The notes beneath the pieces are model-generated. The model made no database searches. It worked only from the letters and a program-made list of their open reading frames with translations, and had not been told where the DNA came from. The position numbers and the translations under genes are program-made. Shown piece by piece: positions 40,146-49,530 of a DNA stretch of 64,000 nt. Source of the stretch: Mesorhizobium sp. Pch-S (GTDB taxonomy: Bacteria > Pseudomonadota > Alphaproteobacteria > Rhizobiales > Rhizobiaceae). Positions within the stretch are counted from its first letter, which is position 1; each line of letters begins with the position of its first letter. The stretch lies in contig NZ_CP029562.1 of assembly GCF_004136315.1 (NCBI RefSeq), positions 62,001 through 126,000 on the forward strand. The letters are read 5' to 3'.

Positions 40146-40928
40146 TCAGGCGGCTTCAGTGGGCCGGCCAGGACTTACCGAAAGGGCCTCGGCGGCGCGA
40201 ATGACATCGTGGGCCTGGTCCCTGATCAGCAGGGTAAGTGGAGCTTCGCCGCCAAACTCCGATGCCGGCCGCACCAGCCACGACCATGCGGCTCTGGGAT
40301 GGCCGACAAGTCCGAGCACTTCACGAATCCCTGGCACAGGTCGCCCGTCGACAAATTGCGCGAGCGGGAAAACATGCTTCCTACCGCCGGTACGCAGGGC
40401 AATGACTTCGCCTCGACGCTGCCAACGATGCAGGGTCGAGCGCGGGATGCGCAAGGTCTCTTCCAGATACGTTGAACCCGCCACCGGGCCTGCCCATTCT
40501 TCAACCAGAACAGACGTCAGACCGTTGCGTTGCGGCGCAAGACGCTCCGAAGCTGGTTCAGACAGCGGGCTTTCCAGCAAGGAAGCGCCACCTTGTGCCT
40601 GCAGCGTCCCTTCCGATGCCTGAGCGGCATCGACCAGCAAGATTTTGACAATATTGGCAGCAAGCTTGGATTGGTCCTTGAGCCACCGGTCAAGTGCCCG
40701 GTGCTGGCGCGGAGAGAGATTGACGATAGCCGTGGCGATGCTGCCACCGACAAATGCGGCAGCTCCAATGGCATCCTCACTCGAGGGATCAACGCCGCTC
40801 CGCAAGACACGCTCAAGCTCAGCTACCGTAGCGCGCTCGAGGTCAAGCCGAGACAAGCCGCCCGTGGTACGGGTATGTCCATTCATGCGCATCATTCCGC
40901 CGTAGCCCCGGCGCAGAACGAACGCCAT
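40146..40928 (-). CDS. MbcA/ParS/Xre-like antitoxin-type DNA-binding protein, orphan
   Basis: 260 residues. The C-terminal 60 residues (HPRAAWSWLVRPASEFGGEAPL) match the toxin-binding DUF2384 domain of Xre/MbcA/ParS antitoxins, and RIPRSTLHRWQRRGEVIAL before it is a helix-turn-helix. The N-terminal 130 residues have no recognised domain. Antitoxins of this class normally pair with a RES-domain toxin, but none is beside it. A start at an internal Met (MNGHTRTT) is possible. Two direct repeats upstream suggest self-regulation. Confidence 0.7.
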   Translation of the reverse strand: MAFVLRRGYGGMMRMNGHTRTTGGLSRLDLERATVAELERVLRSGVDPSSEDAIGAAAFVGGSIATAIVNLSPRQHRALDRWLKDQSKLAANIVKILLVDAAQASEGTLQAQGGASLLESPLSEPASERLAPQRNGLTSVLVEEWAGPVAGSTYLEETLRIPRSTLHRWQRRGEVIALRTGGRKHVFPLAQFVDGRPVPGIREVLGLVGHPRAAWSWLVRPASEFGGEAPLTLLIRDQAHDVIRAAEALSVSPGRPTEAA

Positions 40929-40957
40929 CGGGACACCGATGGCTATAGGTGCGGCAC

Positions 40958-40989
40958 ATGACAGTTACGTGACGAACCGATGACAGTTA
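40958..40989 (-). promoter_or_regulatory. Direct repeats upstream of the MbcA-like gene
   Basis: TAACTGTCAT (minus strand) occurs twice, starting 22 bp apart, or two helical turns, between the era end and the gene start. Spacing on one DNA face fits cooperative binding, plausibly by the gene's own product. Confidence 0.5.
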
Positions 40990-41011
40990 TGCGGCAGGTG
41001 GACAACCCCGT

Positions 41012-41926
41012 TCAATGCGGGAAATCCAGTCCCATCTGGCGATAGCGCTCAGGGTCGTCCCCCCAGTTCTCGCGCACTTTCACAAACAGGAAGAGATGGG
41101 CCTTCTGCTCCAGGATTTCGCCGATCTCCTTGCGCGCGGCTTCGCCGATCGCGCGGATGGTCTCGCCCTTGTGGCCCAGCACGATCTTTTTCTGGCTGTC
41201 GCGCTCGACATAGATCACCTGTTCGATTCGTACCGAACCGTCCTTCTTTTCCTCCCATTTCTCGGTTTCGACATGGGAGGAGTAAGGCAGTTCCTGATGC
41301 AGGCGCAGGTACAGCTTCTCGCGCGTGATCTCGGCGGCGAGCTGGCGCATGGGCAAGTCGGAGATCTGATCTTCGGGATAAAACCAGGGACCGACCGGCA
41401 GAGCTTCGCCGAGATAGTCGAGCAAATCCTTGCAACCGGAACCGGTCAACGCAGAAACCATGAAGGTGCGCTCGAACGCAACGCGTTCATTGGCAGTCTT
41501 CGTCAGCGTCAGCAGCATTTCAGGTTTCACACGATCGACCTTGTTCAGGACCAGTATCTTCGGCTGGCGCACTTCGGCCAGCTTGTCGAGGATCGCATCG
41601 GCATCGCCCCTGATACCGCGTTCAGCATCGATCAGCACCAAAACCAGATCAGCATCCTTGGCACCACCCCATGCGGTCGTGACCATCGCCGTGTCGAGCC
41701 GCCGCTTCGGCTTGAAGATGCCCGGTGTATCGACCAGCACGATCTGAGCGGTTCCATGGGTGGCAATCCCGCGCACCAGAGCACGGGTTGTCTGGACCTT
41801 GTGGGTGACGATCGACACTTTGGTGCCGACGAGTTGGTTGATGAGCGTCGACTTACCTGCGTTGGGCGCGCCAATCAGCGCGACAAAACCGGAATGCGTC
41901 GTCTCTGCATTCATGTCAGCCGTCAT
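41012..41926 (-). CDS. era: GTPase Era
   Basis: 304 residues. G motifs are GAPNAGKST (G1), DTPG (G3) and NKVD (G4); the C-terminal KH domain carries the IVLGHKGETIRAIG loop that binds 16S rRNA. Era assists 30S assembly. The start MTADMNAETTH was chosen because its ATG overlaps the rnc stop by 4 bases. Third gene of lepB-rnc-era. Confidence 0.95.
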   Translation of the reverse strand: MTADMNAETTHSGFVALIGAPNAGKSTLINQLVGTKVSIVTHKVQTTRALVRGIATHGTAQIVLVDTPGIFKPKRRLDTAMVTTAWGGAKDADLVLVLIDAERGIRGDADAILDKLAEVRQPKILVLNKVDRVKPEMLLTLTKTANERVAFERTFMVSALTGSGCKDLLDYLGEALPVGPWFYPEDQISDLPMRQLAAEITREKLYLRLHQELPYSSHVETEKWEEKKDGSVRIEQVIYVERDSQKKIVLGHKGETIRAIGEAARKEIGEILEQKAHLFLFVKVRENWGDDPERYRQMGLDFPH

Positions 41927-42651
41927 CGTGTATTGTCTCCTTCGACGGCCCAAATGCCCTCACGGACCAGAAGCGCCGTGGCGGCGGCCTGTTCCGCTTC
42001 ACGCTTGGAGCGGCCGGTGCCCGAAGCCGATTCCTTGGAGGCAACGCTCACCGTCACCGTGAAAAGCGGGTCGTGATCAGGCCCCTCCCGGCTATCGATG
42101 CGATACTCGGGCGTGGCGGCTGCCGCCTGATGCGCCCATTCCTGCAATTCGGTCTTTGGATCGCGTCTTGCTGCACCAGCGGCTTTGGCGCGCGGTCTCC
42201 AATATGCGTGGATAAAGCGCCTGGCCGCGTCGAGACCGTCATCGAGATAGATGACGGCAATCAGCGATTCCAGTGCATCGGCGCGCAAATTGACCCGCTT
42301 GCGTTCGGCGAGGTTCCGGACCTCGCTGCCCGCGCGGATCAAATCGGCCAGTCCGATCTCGTCGGCAATTTGTGCCAAGGTTTCGGCGTTGACCAACGCA
42401 TTCAGCCGCACCGACAGCTCGCCTTCGGGCGCGTCCGGAAAGTCGGCCAGCAGCATATCGGCGACAGCAAGACCGAGTACCCGGTCGCCCAGGAATTCAA
42501 AGCGCTCATAGTCGACCCCGGCATGGCTACCGCGAGCGCTGGCATGTGTCAGCGCACGCTGCAGACGTTTGGGATCGCGGAAACTATGACCGGTTCGACT
42601 TTCCAGGACAGCGGCCAACGCCTCGGGAGTTAAACGCTTGGGCGCCGTCAT
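41923..42651 (-). CDS. rnc: Ribonuclease III
   Basis: 242 residues with the catalytic signature ERFEFLGDRVLGL and the second acidic cluster DALESLIAVIYLD, followed by a C-terminal double-stranded RNA-binding domain ending SKREAEQAAATALL. Processes rRNA precursors and structured mRNAs. It lies 3 bp after lepB and overlaps era, in the operon order usual for Rhizobiales. Confidence 0.95.
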   Translation of the reverse strand: MTAPKRLTPEALAAVLESRTGHSFRDPKRLQRALTHASARGSHAGVDYERFEFLGDRVLGLAVADMLLADFPDAPEGELSVRLNALVNAETLAQIADEIGLADLIRAGSEVRNLAERKRVNLRADALESLIAVIYLDDGLDAARRFIHAYWRPRAKAAGAARRDPKTELQEWAHQAAAATPEYRIDSREGPDHDPLFTVTVSVASKESASGTGRSKREAEQAAATALLVREGIWAVEGDNTR

Positions 42652-42654
42652 CTG

Positions 42655-43404
42655 TCAGTGGACAAAAGTAAAGAGGCGCGACGGACGCATCTCGGACGGC
42701 CACTTCCAGATCTCAAGCGGGCTGGCACCGCCGGCGATGGAGAAGAAGATGATGTTGGCGCGGCCGACAAGATTGTCCGCAGGCACATACCCGACACTGA
42801 ACCGGCTGTCGCTGGAGTTGTCGCGGTTGTCACCCATCATGAAATAGTGGCCTTCCGGCACGACGAATTCGCGTGTGTCATCGCCGATGCCGTTTGGCGT
42901 CAGGTCGAGCGTGTCGTAGCTCACCCCGTTAGGCAGCGTCTCGCGATAGACGTCGACCGGCCCGTTCTGCTCGGTGATATCGGGGTTGTCGATCTGGCCA
43001 ACCTTGGTGCGCGGCACGCCAACGCCATTGATGAAGAGCTGGCCGCCCTTCATCTGAATCTTGTCGCCCGGAAGGCCGACTACCCTCTTGATGTAGTCGA
43101 CGGACGGATCCGGCGGGAACTTGAAGACGGCGACGTCGCCGCGGTTTGGTTCCGAGCCCCAGATGCGACCCGAGAACAAATCTGGCCCGAATGGCAGCGA
43201 GTAGCGCGAATAACCGTAGGCCCACTTGGTGACAAAGAGATAGTCGCCCTCCAGCAAAGTCGGCCGCATCGAACCGGAAGGAATCGAAAAAGGCTGGAAG
43301 AACAAGGTACGAATGACAAGCGCCAGAAGCAGAGCCTGCACGATAACGCTTACGGTTTCGCCAAGTCCGCCGCTTTTCTTATCGGATTTGTCAGCCACGC
43401 TCAT
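42655..43404 (-). CDS. lepB: Signal peptidase I
   Basis: 249 residues. The membrane anchor is near the N-terminus (VIVQALLLALVIRTLFF), the catalytic Ser is in IPSGSMRPTL and the catalytic Lys in YIKRVVGLPGDKI; the GDNRDNSSDSR box closes the active site. Cleaves the signal peptides of exported proteins, including the porins in this window. Start MSVADKSDKKSG was preferred. First gene of lepB-rnc-era. Confidence 0.95.
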   Translation of the reverse strand: MSVADKSDKKSGGLGETVSVIVQALLLALVIRTLFFQPFSIPSGSMRPTLLEGDYLFVTKWAYGYSRYSLPFGPDLFSGRIWGSEPNRGDVAVFKFPPDPSVDYIKRVVGLPGDKIQMKGGQLFINGVGVPRTKVGQIDNPDITEQNGPVDVYRETLPNGVSYDTLDLTPNGIGDDTREFVVPEGHYFMMGDNRDNSSDSRFSVGYVPADNLVGRANIIFFSIAGGASPLEIWKWPSEMRPSRLFTFVH

Positions 43405-43415
43405 CTCATCCTCAC

Positions 43416-43520
43416 TAGAGCACCGCGCGTTTGTTCGGACGCACATGGAACGCTCTAAAATTTTATCTACACATCCTTCTGGCCGAAAATCGATTCCGAC
43501 TTTCAGGCCGATGCATTGTC
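43416..43520. repeat. Rhizobial palindromic element with TAGAGC/GCTCTA ends
   Basis: The first 42 bp (43416-43457) are bounded by TAGAGC and GCTCTA and contain the GTTCCATGTGCGTCCG block (minus strand) familiar from Rhizobiales intergenic repeats. It is followed by a second stem, GGCC ... GGCC, around GAAAATCGATTCCGAC at 43482-43509. It separates acpS from lepB within an otherwise compact gene block. Confidence 0.65.
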
Positions 43521-43601
43521 CCGCCGATCATATACGGGGTCGCTGGCTGCCGGGCAACGCCGTTGTCTTGCCAGGCAACGCCAATAGCCCTCCAGCCTCC
43601 A

Positions 43602-44015
43602 TCACTGTGGCGCTTCTGCGACCGGCAGTGCCTCGATGATCACAAAGGCTTGAGCGAGCGGAAAATCATCGGTGATCGTAAGATGGATCACAGCGTGATG
43701 CCCGGGCGGCAGAAGCTTCTGGAGCTGGACTGCTGCACCACCTGTCAAAACCATGGTCGGCTTGCCGCTCGGCAGGTTGGCTACGCCCATGTCACGCCAG
43801 TAGACGCCCTGCGCGATGCCCGTTCCCAGCGCCTTGGCGCAGGCTTCCTTGGCGGCAAATCGCTTGGCGTAGGAGGCTGCCCGGGCTCTACGGCCTTCCG
43901 ACCGGGCCTGCTCGACGTCGGTATAGACCCGCATGACGAAACGCTCACCATGTCGCTCGAGCGACTTCTCGATGCGACGGATGTCGATCAGGTCGGAACC
44001 GATGCCGATGATCAT
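43602..44015 (-). CDS. acpS: Holo-[acyl-carrier-protein] synthase
   Basis: 137 residues. Transfers 4'-phosphopantetheine from CoA to acyl carrier protein. Conserved motifs are [13 protein letters not shown] at the N-terminus and [14 protein letters not shown], with the magnesium-binding acidic residues. Its ATG overlaps the stop of the DUF2062 gene by 4 bases. Usual member of the rsh-lepB cluster. Confidence 0.94.
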   Translation of the reverse strand: MIIGIGSDLIDIRRIEKSLERHGERFVMRVYTDVEQARSEGRRARAASYAKRFAAKEACAKALGTGIAQGVYWRDMGVANLPSGKPTMVLTGGAAVQLQKLLPPGHHAVIHLTITDDFPLAQAFVIIEALPVAEAPQ

Positions 44016-44602
44016 CGTGTCGCCGAACCCAAGGCATCAGGGCCGGATACCCGGTGATGCGCGGCCCTTTCGGCAAGCCGCCGGCGTCGACGTTCCCGAA
44101 ACACCGTCATACCCCAACGCGTGAGCCCGTAAGCGACAACGCCGGTCAAAAGACCAAGCGGAACCGCGCCGATCGTCATCGGCTTCAGCACCGGCTCCCA
44201 AAGCTGCGACAGGCTGAGATGCTCCATCATGGCACCGAGATGCTCCGGCACACCCTTGCGTGGCAGGTGCTGGTGCAAAATAAGCTTGCCGGTCTCCCAG
44301 GACGCTCCCCACAGGAACGGCATGGTCAGCGGATTTCCGAGCGCGGTGCCGATGGCAGCAGCGACCAGATTGCCGGCGACCAGCCAGCATACGGCCGCGG
44401 CAACGACGAAATGCAGTCCAAGCGGAAAGAAAGAGGCAAACACGCCCGCCGCCACCCCGGCGGCGACGGCATGTGGCGACGCCTCCAGCCGCACGATACG
44501 CCTGGCATAATAACGCAACGATCGCGACAACGAGCGGCGTGGCCATAGCCACACCCTCAGGCGTTCACCAAGACTTTCCGCTTTTCTGCGCTTGAACAAC
44601 AT
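44012..44602 (-). CDS. DUF2062 domain membrane protein
   Basis: 196 residues with a basic N-terminus, then the DUF2062 core of about three to four membrane helices, including [18 protein letters not shown] and [17 protein letters not shown]. Proteins of this family are widespread and uncharacterised. It lies between pyrE and acpS in an overlapping gene run, a position often kept in Rhizobiales. Confidence 0.8.
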   Translation of the reverse strand: MLFKRRKAESLGERLRVWLWPRRSLSRSLRYYARRIVRLEASPHAVAAGVAAGVFASFFPLGLHFVVAAAVCWLVAGNLVAAAIGTALGNPLTMPFLWGASWETGKLILHQHLPRKGVPEHLGAMMEHLSLSQLWEPVLKPMTIGAVPLGLLTGVVAYGLTRWGMTVFRERRRRRLAERAAHHRVSGPDALGSATR

Positions 44603-44631
44603 GTCGATCAGGTCAAACCGGCCCGGGCCAC

Positions 44632-45210
44632 TCAGAGCGTGCGACTGCCCGGCTTCACCGGCGGAATGGCGGCCAGCTCAGGCGGCAACTGATCGGCAGG
44701 ATACGCCGGAACCTCATACTGCGCGAGTGCAATCAACGGCACGCCGACGTCGGTCTTGCCGGCTGAACGATCGATGATGCAGGCCGCCGCCAGCACCTCG
44801 GCACCGAGACCATGCAGGCATTCGATCGTCTCGCGGATGGACAGGCCCGTCGTGACGATGTCTTCCACGATGACGACGCGCGCACCCTTCTCGATGTCGA
44901 ACCGCCGCAGTCTGAATACACCCTGTTCGCGCTCGACCCAGATCGCCGGCACGCCAAGATGGCGCGACGTCTCATAGGCAGGGATCAGGCCACCTACGGC
45001 AGGACCGACGACATAGTCGATCGGTTCCCTTACCTCGGCGCGGATTTTTTCGGCCAACGCCTTGCAGAGTCGCTCAGTCTTGTCCGCATGCATGAACACG
45101 CGTGCCTTCTGCAGGAAAGTCGGGCTGCGCAGGCCAGAGGTCAGGATGAAATGACCCTCGAGCACCGCGCCCGCAGAGCGAAAGATATCAAGCACTTCAG
45201 CCGTGTTCAT
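44632..45210 (-). CDS. pyrE: Orotate phosphoribosyltransferase
   Basis: 192 residues. Adds PRPP to orotate to make OMP in pyrimidine synthesis. The PRPP loop [16 protein letters not shown] is complete, and the N-terminal [14 protein letters not shown] binds orotate. The start [10 protein letters not shown] was preferred to a Met five codons upstream. It begins 15 bp after the end of rsh and is probably co-transcribed. Confidence 0.94.
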   Translation of the reverse strand: MNTAEVLDIFRSAGAVLEGHFILTSGLRSPTFLQKARVFMHADKTERLCKALAEKIRAEVREPIDYVVGPAVGGLIPAYETSRHLGVPAIWVEREQGVFRLRRFDIEKGARVVIVEDIVTTGLSIRETIECLHGLGAEVLAAACIIDRSAGKTDVGVPLIALAQYEVPAYPADQLPPELAAIPPVKPGSRTL

Positions 45211-45225
45211 GCCTTGCGGCTCCAA

Positions 45226-47457
45226 TCATCCGTTAACACGCCGCGCATCGCTGACGCTCGAGTTTTCCTTGAGCTGCGACAGCAGCCGGTTCAAGTGCTT
45301 CAGATCCCAGACTTCCAGATCGACCAGCATTTCTGTGAAGTCGGGCGCCGTGCGTACCATCGACAGCGTGTGGATGTTGGCGTCGTTCGAAGCAACGACC
45401 TGTGCGATATCAGCAAGAGAACCCGGCGCATTGATGGCCGTTACCGAAATGCGTGCCGGAAAGCGCTCGCGGTTGTTCTCGTCGATATCCCAGCGCACGT
45501 CGATCCAGCGCTCCGGCTGATCGTCGAAAGCAGTCAGCGACGGCGACTGGATCGGATAGATGGTGATGCCGGAGCCCGGCTGGATGATGCCGACAATGCG
45601 ATCCCCGGGAACCGCACCTTCCGGCGCGAAGCGCACCGGCAGATCACCACGCACGCCACGGATCGGCACCGCAGCATCGTCCCGCGGCTGTGTCTTGTCG
45701 CGGCGAGCGGCACGCCCCGGCATCTGGAACAGCATGCCGGCTGCATTGCGGATGCGTGACCATCCTTCCTCGCGCTGCTTCGGCGGCGCCACCGTGACGC
45801 GCTCGTCCTTGTAGTCGGGAAAAACCGCCTTCAAGACATCTGCCGAAGCGAGTTCGCCACGCCCGACGGCCGCCAGAACGTCCTCGATATCCTTGCGTGC
45901 CAGCCGGTGCAGCACCGACTTCAGGTTTTCCTTCGAGAAGGTTTTGCCGCCACGTTCGAAAGCGCGCTCGAGGATACGCAGGCCAAGTCCTGAATATTGC
46001 TTGCGGATAGCGTTCTTGGTGGCGCGGCGAATCGCGGCGCGCGCCTTCCCCGTGACCACGATCGATTCCCAGGCTGCCGGCGGCACCTGCGCCTTCGAGC
46101 GGATGATCTCGACCTCGTCGCCATTCTTCAATTCGGTCATCAGCGGCATGACGCGACCGTTGACCTTGGCGCCGACGCAGGTGTCCCCGACATCGGTGTG
46201 AACCGCATAGGCGAAATCGATCGGCGTCGCGCCACGCGGCAGCGCGATCAGCATGCCCTTCGGGGTGAAACAGAACACCTGGTCCTGGAACAGCTCCAGC
46301 TTGGTGTTCTCCAGGAAATCTTCCGGATTGTCGCCTTCGGCCAGCTGCTCGATGGTACGGCGCAGCCACGCATAGGCGTTGGTCTCCTTGGAGATGATGT
46401 GGGTGCCGCCATTGGCCTTGCCGGCGGCATCCTTGTAGATCGAATGGGCAGCAACGCCGTATTCCGCGATCTTGTTCATCTCACGCGTGCGGATCTGCAA
46501 TTCGACACGCTGGCGCGAAGGACCAACGATGGTGGTGTGGATCGATCGGTAATCGTTCTGCTTCGGCGTCGAGATGTAATCCTTGAAGCGTCCCGGCACC
46601 ATTGACCAGGTGGTATGGATCAGGCCAAGCGCGCGGTAGCAGTCCTCGACCGTGTCCATGACGACACGAAAGCCGAAGATGTCGGACAATTGCTCGAAGG
46701 ACAGCGCTTTGGCTTCCATCTTGCGGAATACCGACCATGGCTTCTTCTGGCGGCTTTTGACGCTGGCCTTCATTGCGTGCTTGTCGAACAATGCGGAAAG
46801 CGCGTTCTCGATCTCGGTCAGCACACCCTTGTTGCGCTCCGAGATTTCGGCGAGCCGCGCGGTTACCGTGCGATAGGCCTCCGGATTGATATAGCGGAAC
46901 GCGATCTCCTCGAGCTCCTCGCGCATACCCTGCATGCCCATGCGCCCGGCCAGCGGCGCATAGATTTCCATTGTCTCCTCGGCAATGCGCAGACGCTTGT
47001 CCTCGCGCATGTGATCGAGCGTGCGCATGTTGTGCAGGCGATCGGCGAGCTTGACGAGAAGAACGCGCACATCCTCGGAAATCGCCAACAGCAGCTTGCG
47101 CAGGTTTTCGGCCTGCTCGGCCTTCTTGGAGACGAGATCGAGCTTTTTCAGCTTGGTCAGGCCCTCGACCAGCTTGCCCATGTCGGGGCCGAAGAGTTCA
47201 TCGATCTCGGCACGAGTGGCCGTGGTGTCCTCGATCGTGTCATGCAGCAGGGCAACGGCAATGGTTGCCTCATCCAGATGCATGTCGGTGAGGATGGCTG
47301 CGACTTCGAGCGGGTGCGAAAAATAGGGATCGCCGGAAGCACGCTTCTGGTGGCCATGCTTCTGCATGGCGTAGACATAGGCCTTGTTGAGCAGCGCCTC
47401 GTTGACGTCCGGCTTGTAGCGCTGGACGCGCTCGACAAGCTCATACTGACGCATCAT
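45226..47457 (-). CDS. rsh: Bifunctional (p)ppGpp synthetase/hydrolase (RelA/SpoT homologue)
   Basis: About 743 residues. N-terminal HD hydrolase domain (PYFSHPLEVAAIL, LLHDTIED, LADRLHNMRT), synthetase domain (EQLSDIFGFRVVM, DYRSIHTTIVG), then TGS (FCFTPKGMLIALPRGATPIDF) and a C-terminal ACT domain. Both active sites look intact, as in the single long Rsh of alphaproteobacteria, which sets the stringent response. The start was placed at MMRQYELVERV, the family N-terminus; a longer frame upstream is not conserved. Lies downstream of rpoZ. Confidence 0.94.
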   Translation of the reverse strand: MMRQYELVERVQRYKPDVNEALLNKAYVYAMQKHGHQKRASGDPYFSHPLEVAAILTDMHLDEATIAVALLHDTIEDTTATRAEIDELFGPDMGKLVEGLTKLKKLDLVSKKAEQAENLRKLLLAISEDVRVLLVKLADRLHNMRTLDHMREDKRLRIAEETMEIYAPLAGRMGMQGMREELEEIAFRYINPEAYRTVTARLAEISERNKGVLTEIENALSALFDKHAMKASVKSRQKKPWSVFRKMEAKALSFEQLSDIFGFRVVMDTVEDCYRALGLIHTTWSMVPGRFKDYISTPKQNDYRSIHTTIVGPSRQRVELQIRTREMNKIAEYGVAAHSIYKDAAGKANGGTHIISKETNAYAWLRRTIEQLAEGDNPEDFLENTKLELFQDQVFCFTPKGMLIALPRGATPIDFAYAVHTDVGDTCVGAKVNGRVMPLMTELKNGDEVEIIRSKAQVPPAAWESIVVTGKARAAIRRATKNAIRKQYSGLGLRILERAFERGGKTFSKENLKSVLHRLARKDIEDVLAAVGRGELASADVLKAVFPDYKDERVTVAPPKQREEGWSRIRNAAGMLFQMPGRAARRDKTQPRDDAAVPIRGVRGDLPVRFAPEGAVPGDRIVGIIQPGSGITIYPIQSPSLTAFDDQPERWIDVRWDIDENNRERFPARISVTAINAPGSLADIAQVVASNDANIHTLSMVRTAPDFTEMLVDLEVWDLKHLNRLLSQLKENSSVSDARRVNG

Positions 47458-47566
47458 GGGCGGATTCTCGCAACGCTGAAATGAATCATGCGCCGCTCGC
47501 CGAGCGACGCATGTCACAAATAGCCACGAAAACTATGGCGCGAAAGGGCTTAGGCCCCGCCGGCTA

Positions 47567-47968
47567 TCAATAATCGTCGTTCTTTTCCGGTGCCACCAGG
47601 CCTTCGATACCGGCCAGCAGATCCTCTTCCGACATGCGATCGAAAGTGATGTTCTCTTCCGGCTCGTCGGCGTCGACAGCAACAGCGGTACCGGTCTGAT
47701 CGGTGATCGCCTCGGCTTCCGGTGCTTCCGGCTCGTCGACCTCGACATGCTTCTGCAGCGAATGGATCAGGTCTTCCTTGAGGTCGCCGGGCGAAAGCGT
47801 CTCATCGGCGATCTCGCGCAGCGCCACGACCGGGTTCTTGTCGTTGTCGCGCGGCACGGTGATCATCGCACCCTGGCTGATCTGGCGGGCGCGGTGACCG
47901 GCCAACAGCACCAGCTCGAAGCGGTTGTCGACCTTGTCGATGCAATCTTCAACGGTTACGCGGGCCAT
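47567..47968 (-). CDS. rpoZ: RNA polymerase omega subunit
   Basis: 133 residues. N-terminal [20 protein letters not shown] is the standard omega start, with RARQISQGA following, and the acidic C-terminal tail is typical of alphaproteobacteria. Omega aids polymerase assembly and mediates ppGpp binding. It precedes rsh by about 110 bp, an ancient conserved neighbour pair. Confidence 0.95.
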   Translation of the reverse strand: MARVTVEDCIDKVDNRFELVLLAGHRARQISQGAMITVPRDNDKNPVVALREIADETLSPGDLKEDLIHSLQKHVEVDEPEAPEAEAITDQTGTAVAVDADEPEENITFDRMSEEDLLAGIEGLVAPEKNDDY

Positions 47969-48226
47969 TCGATGCCCCTTTCATGCTCTTGATCTATTGG
48001 AAATCTGGCGGGCTCCATAGCCCGAACCGGCCCGGAATACAAGCGCGGCGCGCCTCAAGCACCCGCCAGGCCTGTCTCCGATCACAATTTCTTGCTCAAT
48101 CCCTGCCCACCCTTGGAATGCCATCATCCGGGCGTTATTTCCAAAACAATATGGGCTTGGCGGTTTTCTTTAGAAACCTTGCCAGACGTACTTATCGCAT
48201 TGCCTATTTTCAAGAAGGATATTGCC

Positions 48227-48817
48227 ATGTTCGACCCACGCGAAAAGATCGCTCTTTTCATCGACGGCGCCAATCTTTACGCCACTTCCCGTTCCCTCGG
48301 CTTCGACATCGACTACCGTAAACTTCTGGCCAGCTTCCAGAAGCGCGGCTATCTCCTGCGCGCTTATTACTACACCGCGCTGGTCGAGGACCAGGAATAC
48401 TCCTCGATCCGGCCCCTGATCGATTGGCTCGACTACAACGGTTTCAAGGTTGTGACCAAGCCGGCCAAGGAATTCACCGACGCTGCCGGTCGCCGCAAGA
48501 TCAAGGGCAACATGGACATAGAACTGACAGTGGATGCGCTGGAACTTGCCGATGTCGTCGACCACTATGTTCTCTTTTCCGGTGATGGAGACTTCCGCAC
48601 CCTGGTGGAAGCCTTGCAGCGACGTGGCCGCAAGGTCTCGATCGTCTCGACCATGGCATCACAACCACCAATGATCTCGGATGACCTGCGCCGGCAGGCC
48701 GACCATTTCATCGACCTGATGACCTTGAAGAACGAGGTTGGCCGCGATCCGACCGATCGTCCGGTCCGGCGTCCCGAACCGGCGGCCGCCCAGGATGAAG
48801 ACGACGACCAGTATTGA
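48227..48817 (+). CDS. NYN domain (LabA/DUF88-like) protein
   Basis: 196 residues of the PIN-like NYN fold. Acidic active-site residues are in ALFIDGANLY, the NMDIELTVD segment and SGDGDFRTLV. NYN proteins are predicted or proven ribonucleases acting on structured or modified RNA. A GAAGGAT site precedes the chosen ATG. The position next to rpoZ, in divergent orientation, is commonly kept in Rhizobiales. Substrate not known. Confidence 0.87.
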   Translation: MFDPREKIALFIDGANLYATSRSLGFDIDYRKLLASFQKRGYLLRAYYYTALVEDQEYSSIRPLIDWLDYNGFKVVTKPAKEFTDAAGRRKIKGNMDIELTVDALELADVVDHYVLFSGDGDFRTLVEALQRRGRKVSIVSTMASQPPMISDDLRRQADHFIDLMTLKNEVGRDPTDRPVRRPEPAAAQDEDDDQY

Positions 48818-48863
48818 TGGACCTGTATTGATGACGGGGGCCGGCAGATGGTAGCACCCGAGC

Positions 48864-49526
48864 ATGCTTGTCTCCGCCGAACCCGATCACGACTGCCCGC
48901 TTTGCCCGCGCCTGCACGACTTCATTGCCGGTTGGCGTGAACGCGAGCCTGGCTGGTTCAACGGTCCCGTACCGGCATTCCTGCCCAAGGGCAGTGCCCC
49001 AGGCCGGGAAGACAGCGTCCGCCTGCTGATCGTCGGGCTGGCACCTGGCCTGCGCGGCGCCAACCGGACCGGCCGGCCCTTTACCGGCGATTATGCCGGC
49101 GACCTGCTCTATTCGACGCTGATTGCCCATGGTTTCGCCCGTGGACGCTTCGAGGCGCGACCGGACGACAGCCTGGAACTTGTCGACACAGCCATCGTCA
49201 ACGCGGTGCGGTGCGTGCCACCGGAGAACAAGCCGACCGGTCCGGAGATCGCAACCTGCCGAACCTTCCTGGTCCCGACGATAGCGCGTTTTCCGAATCT
49301 GCGCGCCATTCTGACGCTGGGGGCGATTGCGCATCAATCGACCGTTCGAGCTCTTGGCCTCCGGGTCGCAGCCTTCCCGTTCAAGCATGGCGGCAGCTAT
49401 GACACTGGCAAGATCCAGCTGTTCTCCAGCTATCATTGCTCGCGCTACAACACGAACACCGGCGTGCTCACGACGGAGATGTTCGTGAAGGTATTCGCAA
49501 ATATCGCCGAATTTCTCCGCAAGTAG
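48864..49526 (+). CDS. Uracil-DNA glycosylase, type 5 (UDGb)-like
   Basis: 220 residues. The first active-site motif GLAPGLRGANRTGRPFTGD and the second, YHCSRYNTNTG, are of the UDGb type, which lacks the catalytic Asp of family 1 and removes uracil and deaminated purines. Four cysteines (CPLC near residue 11, VRCVPP, and TCRTF) are placed to bind a 4Fe-4S cluster, as in families 4 and 5. It follows the NYN gene by 46 bp on the same strand. Confidence 0.88.
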   Translation: MLVSAEPDHDCPLCPRLHDFIAGWREREPGWFNGPVPAFLPKGSAPGREDSVRLLIVGLAPGLRGANRTGRPFTGDYAGDLLYSTLIAHGFARGRFEARPDDSLELVDTAIVNAVRCVPPENKPTGPEIATCRTFLVPTIARFPNLRAILTLGAIAHQSTVRALGLRVAAFPFKHGGSYDTGKIQLFSSYHCSRYNTNTGVLTTEMFVKVFANIAEFLRK

Positions 49527-49530
49527 ACTG

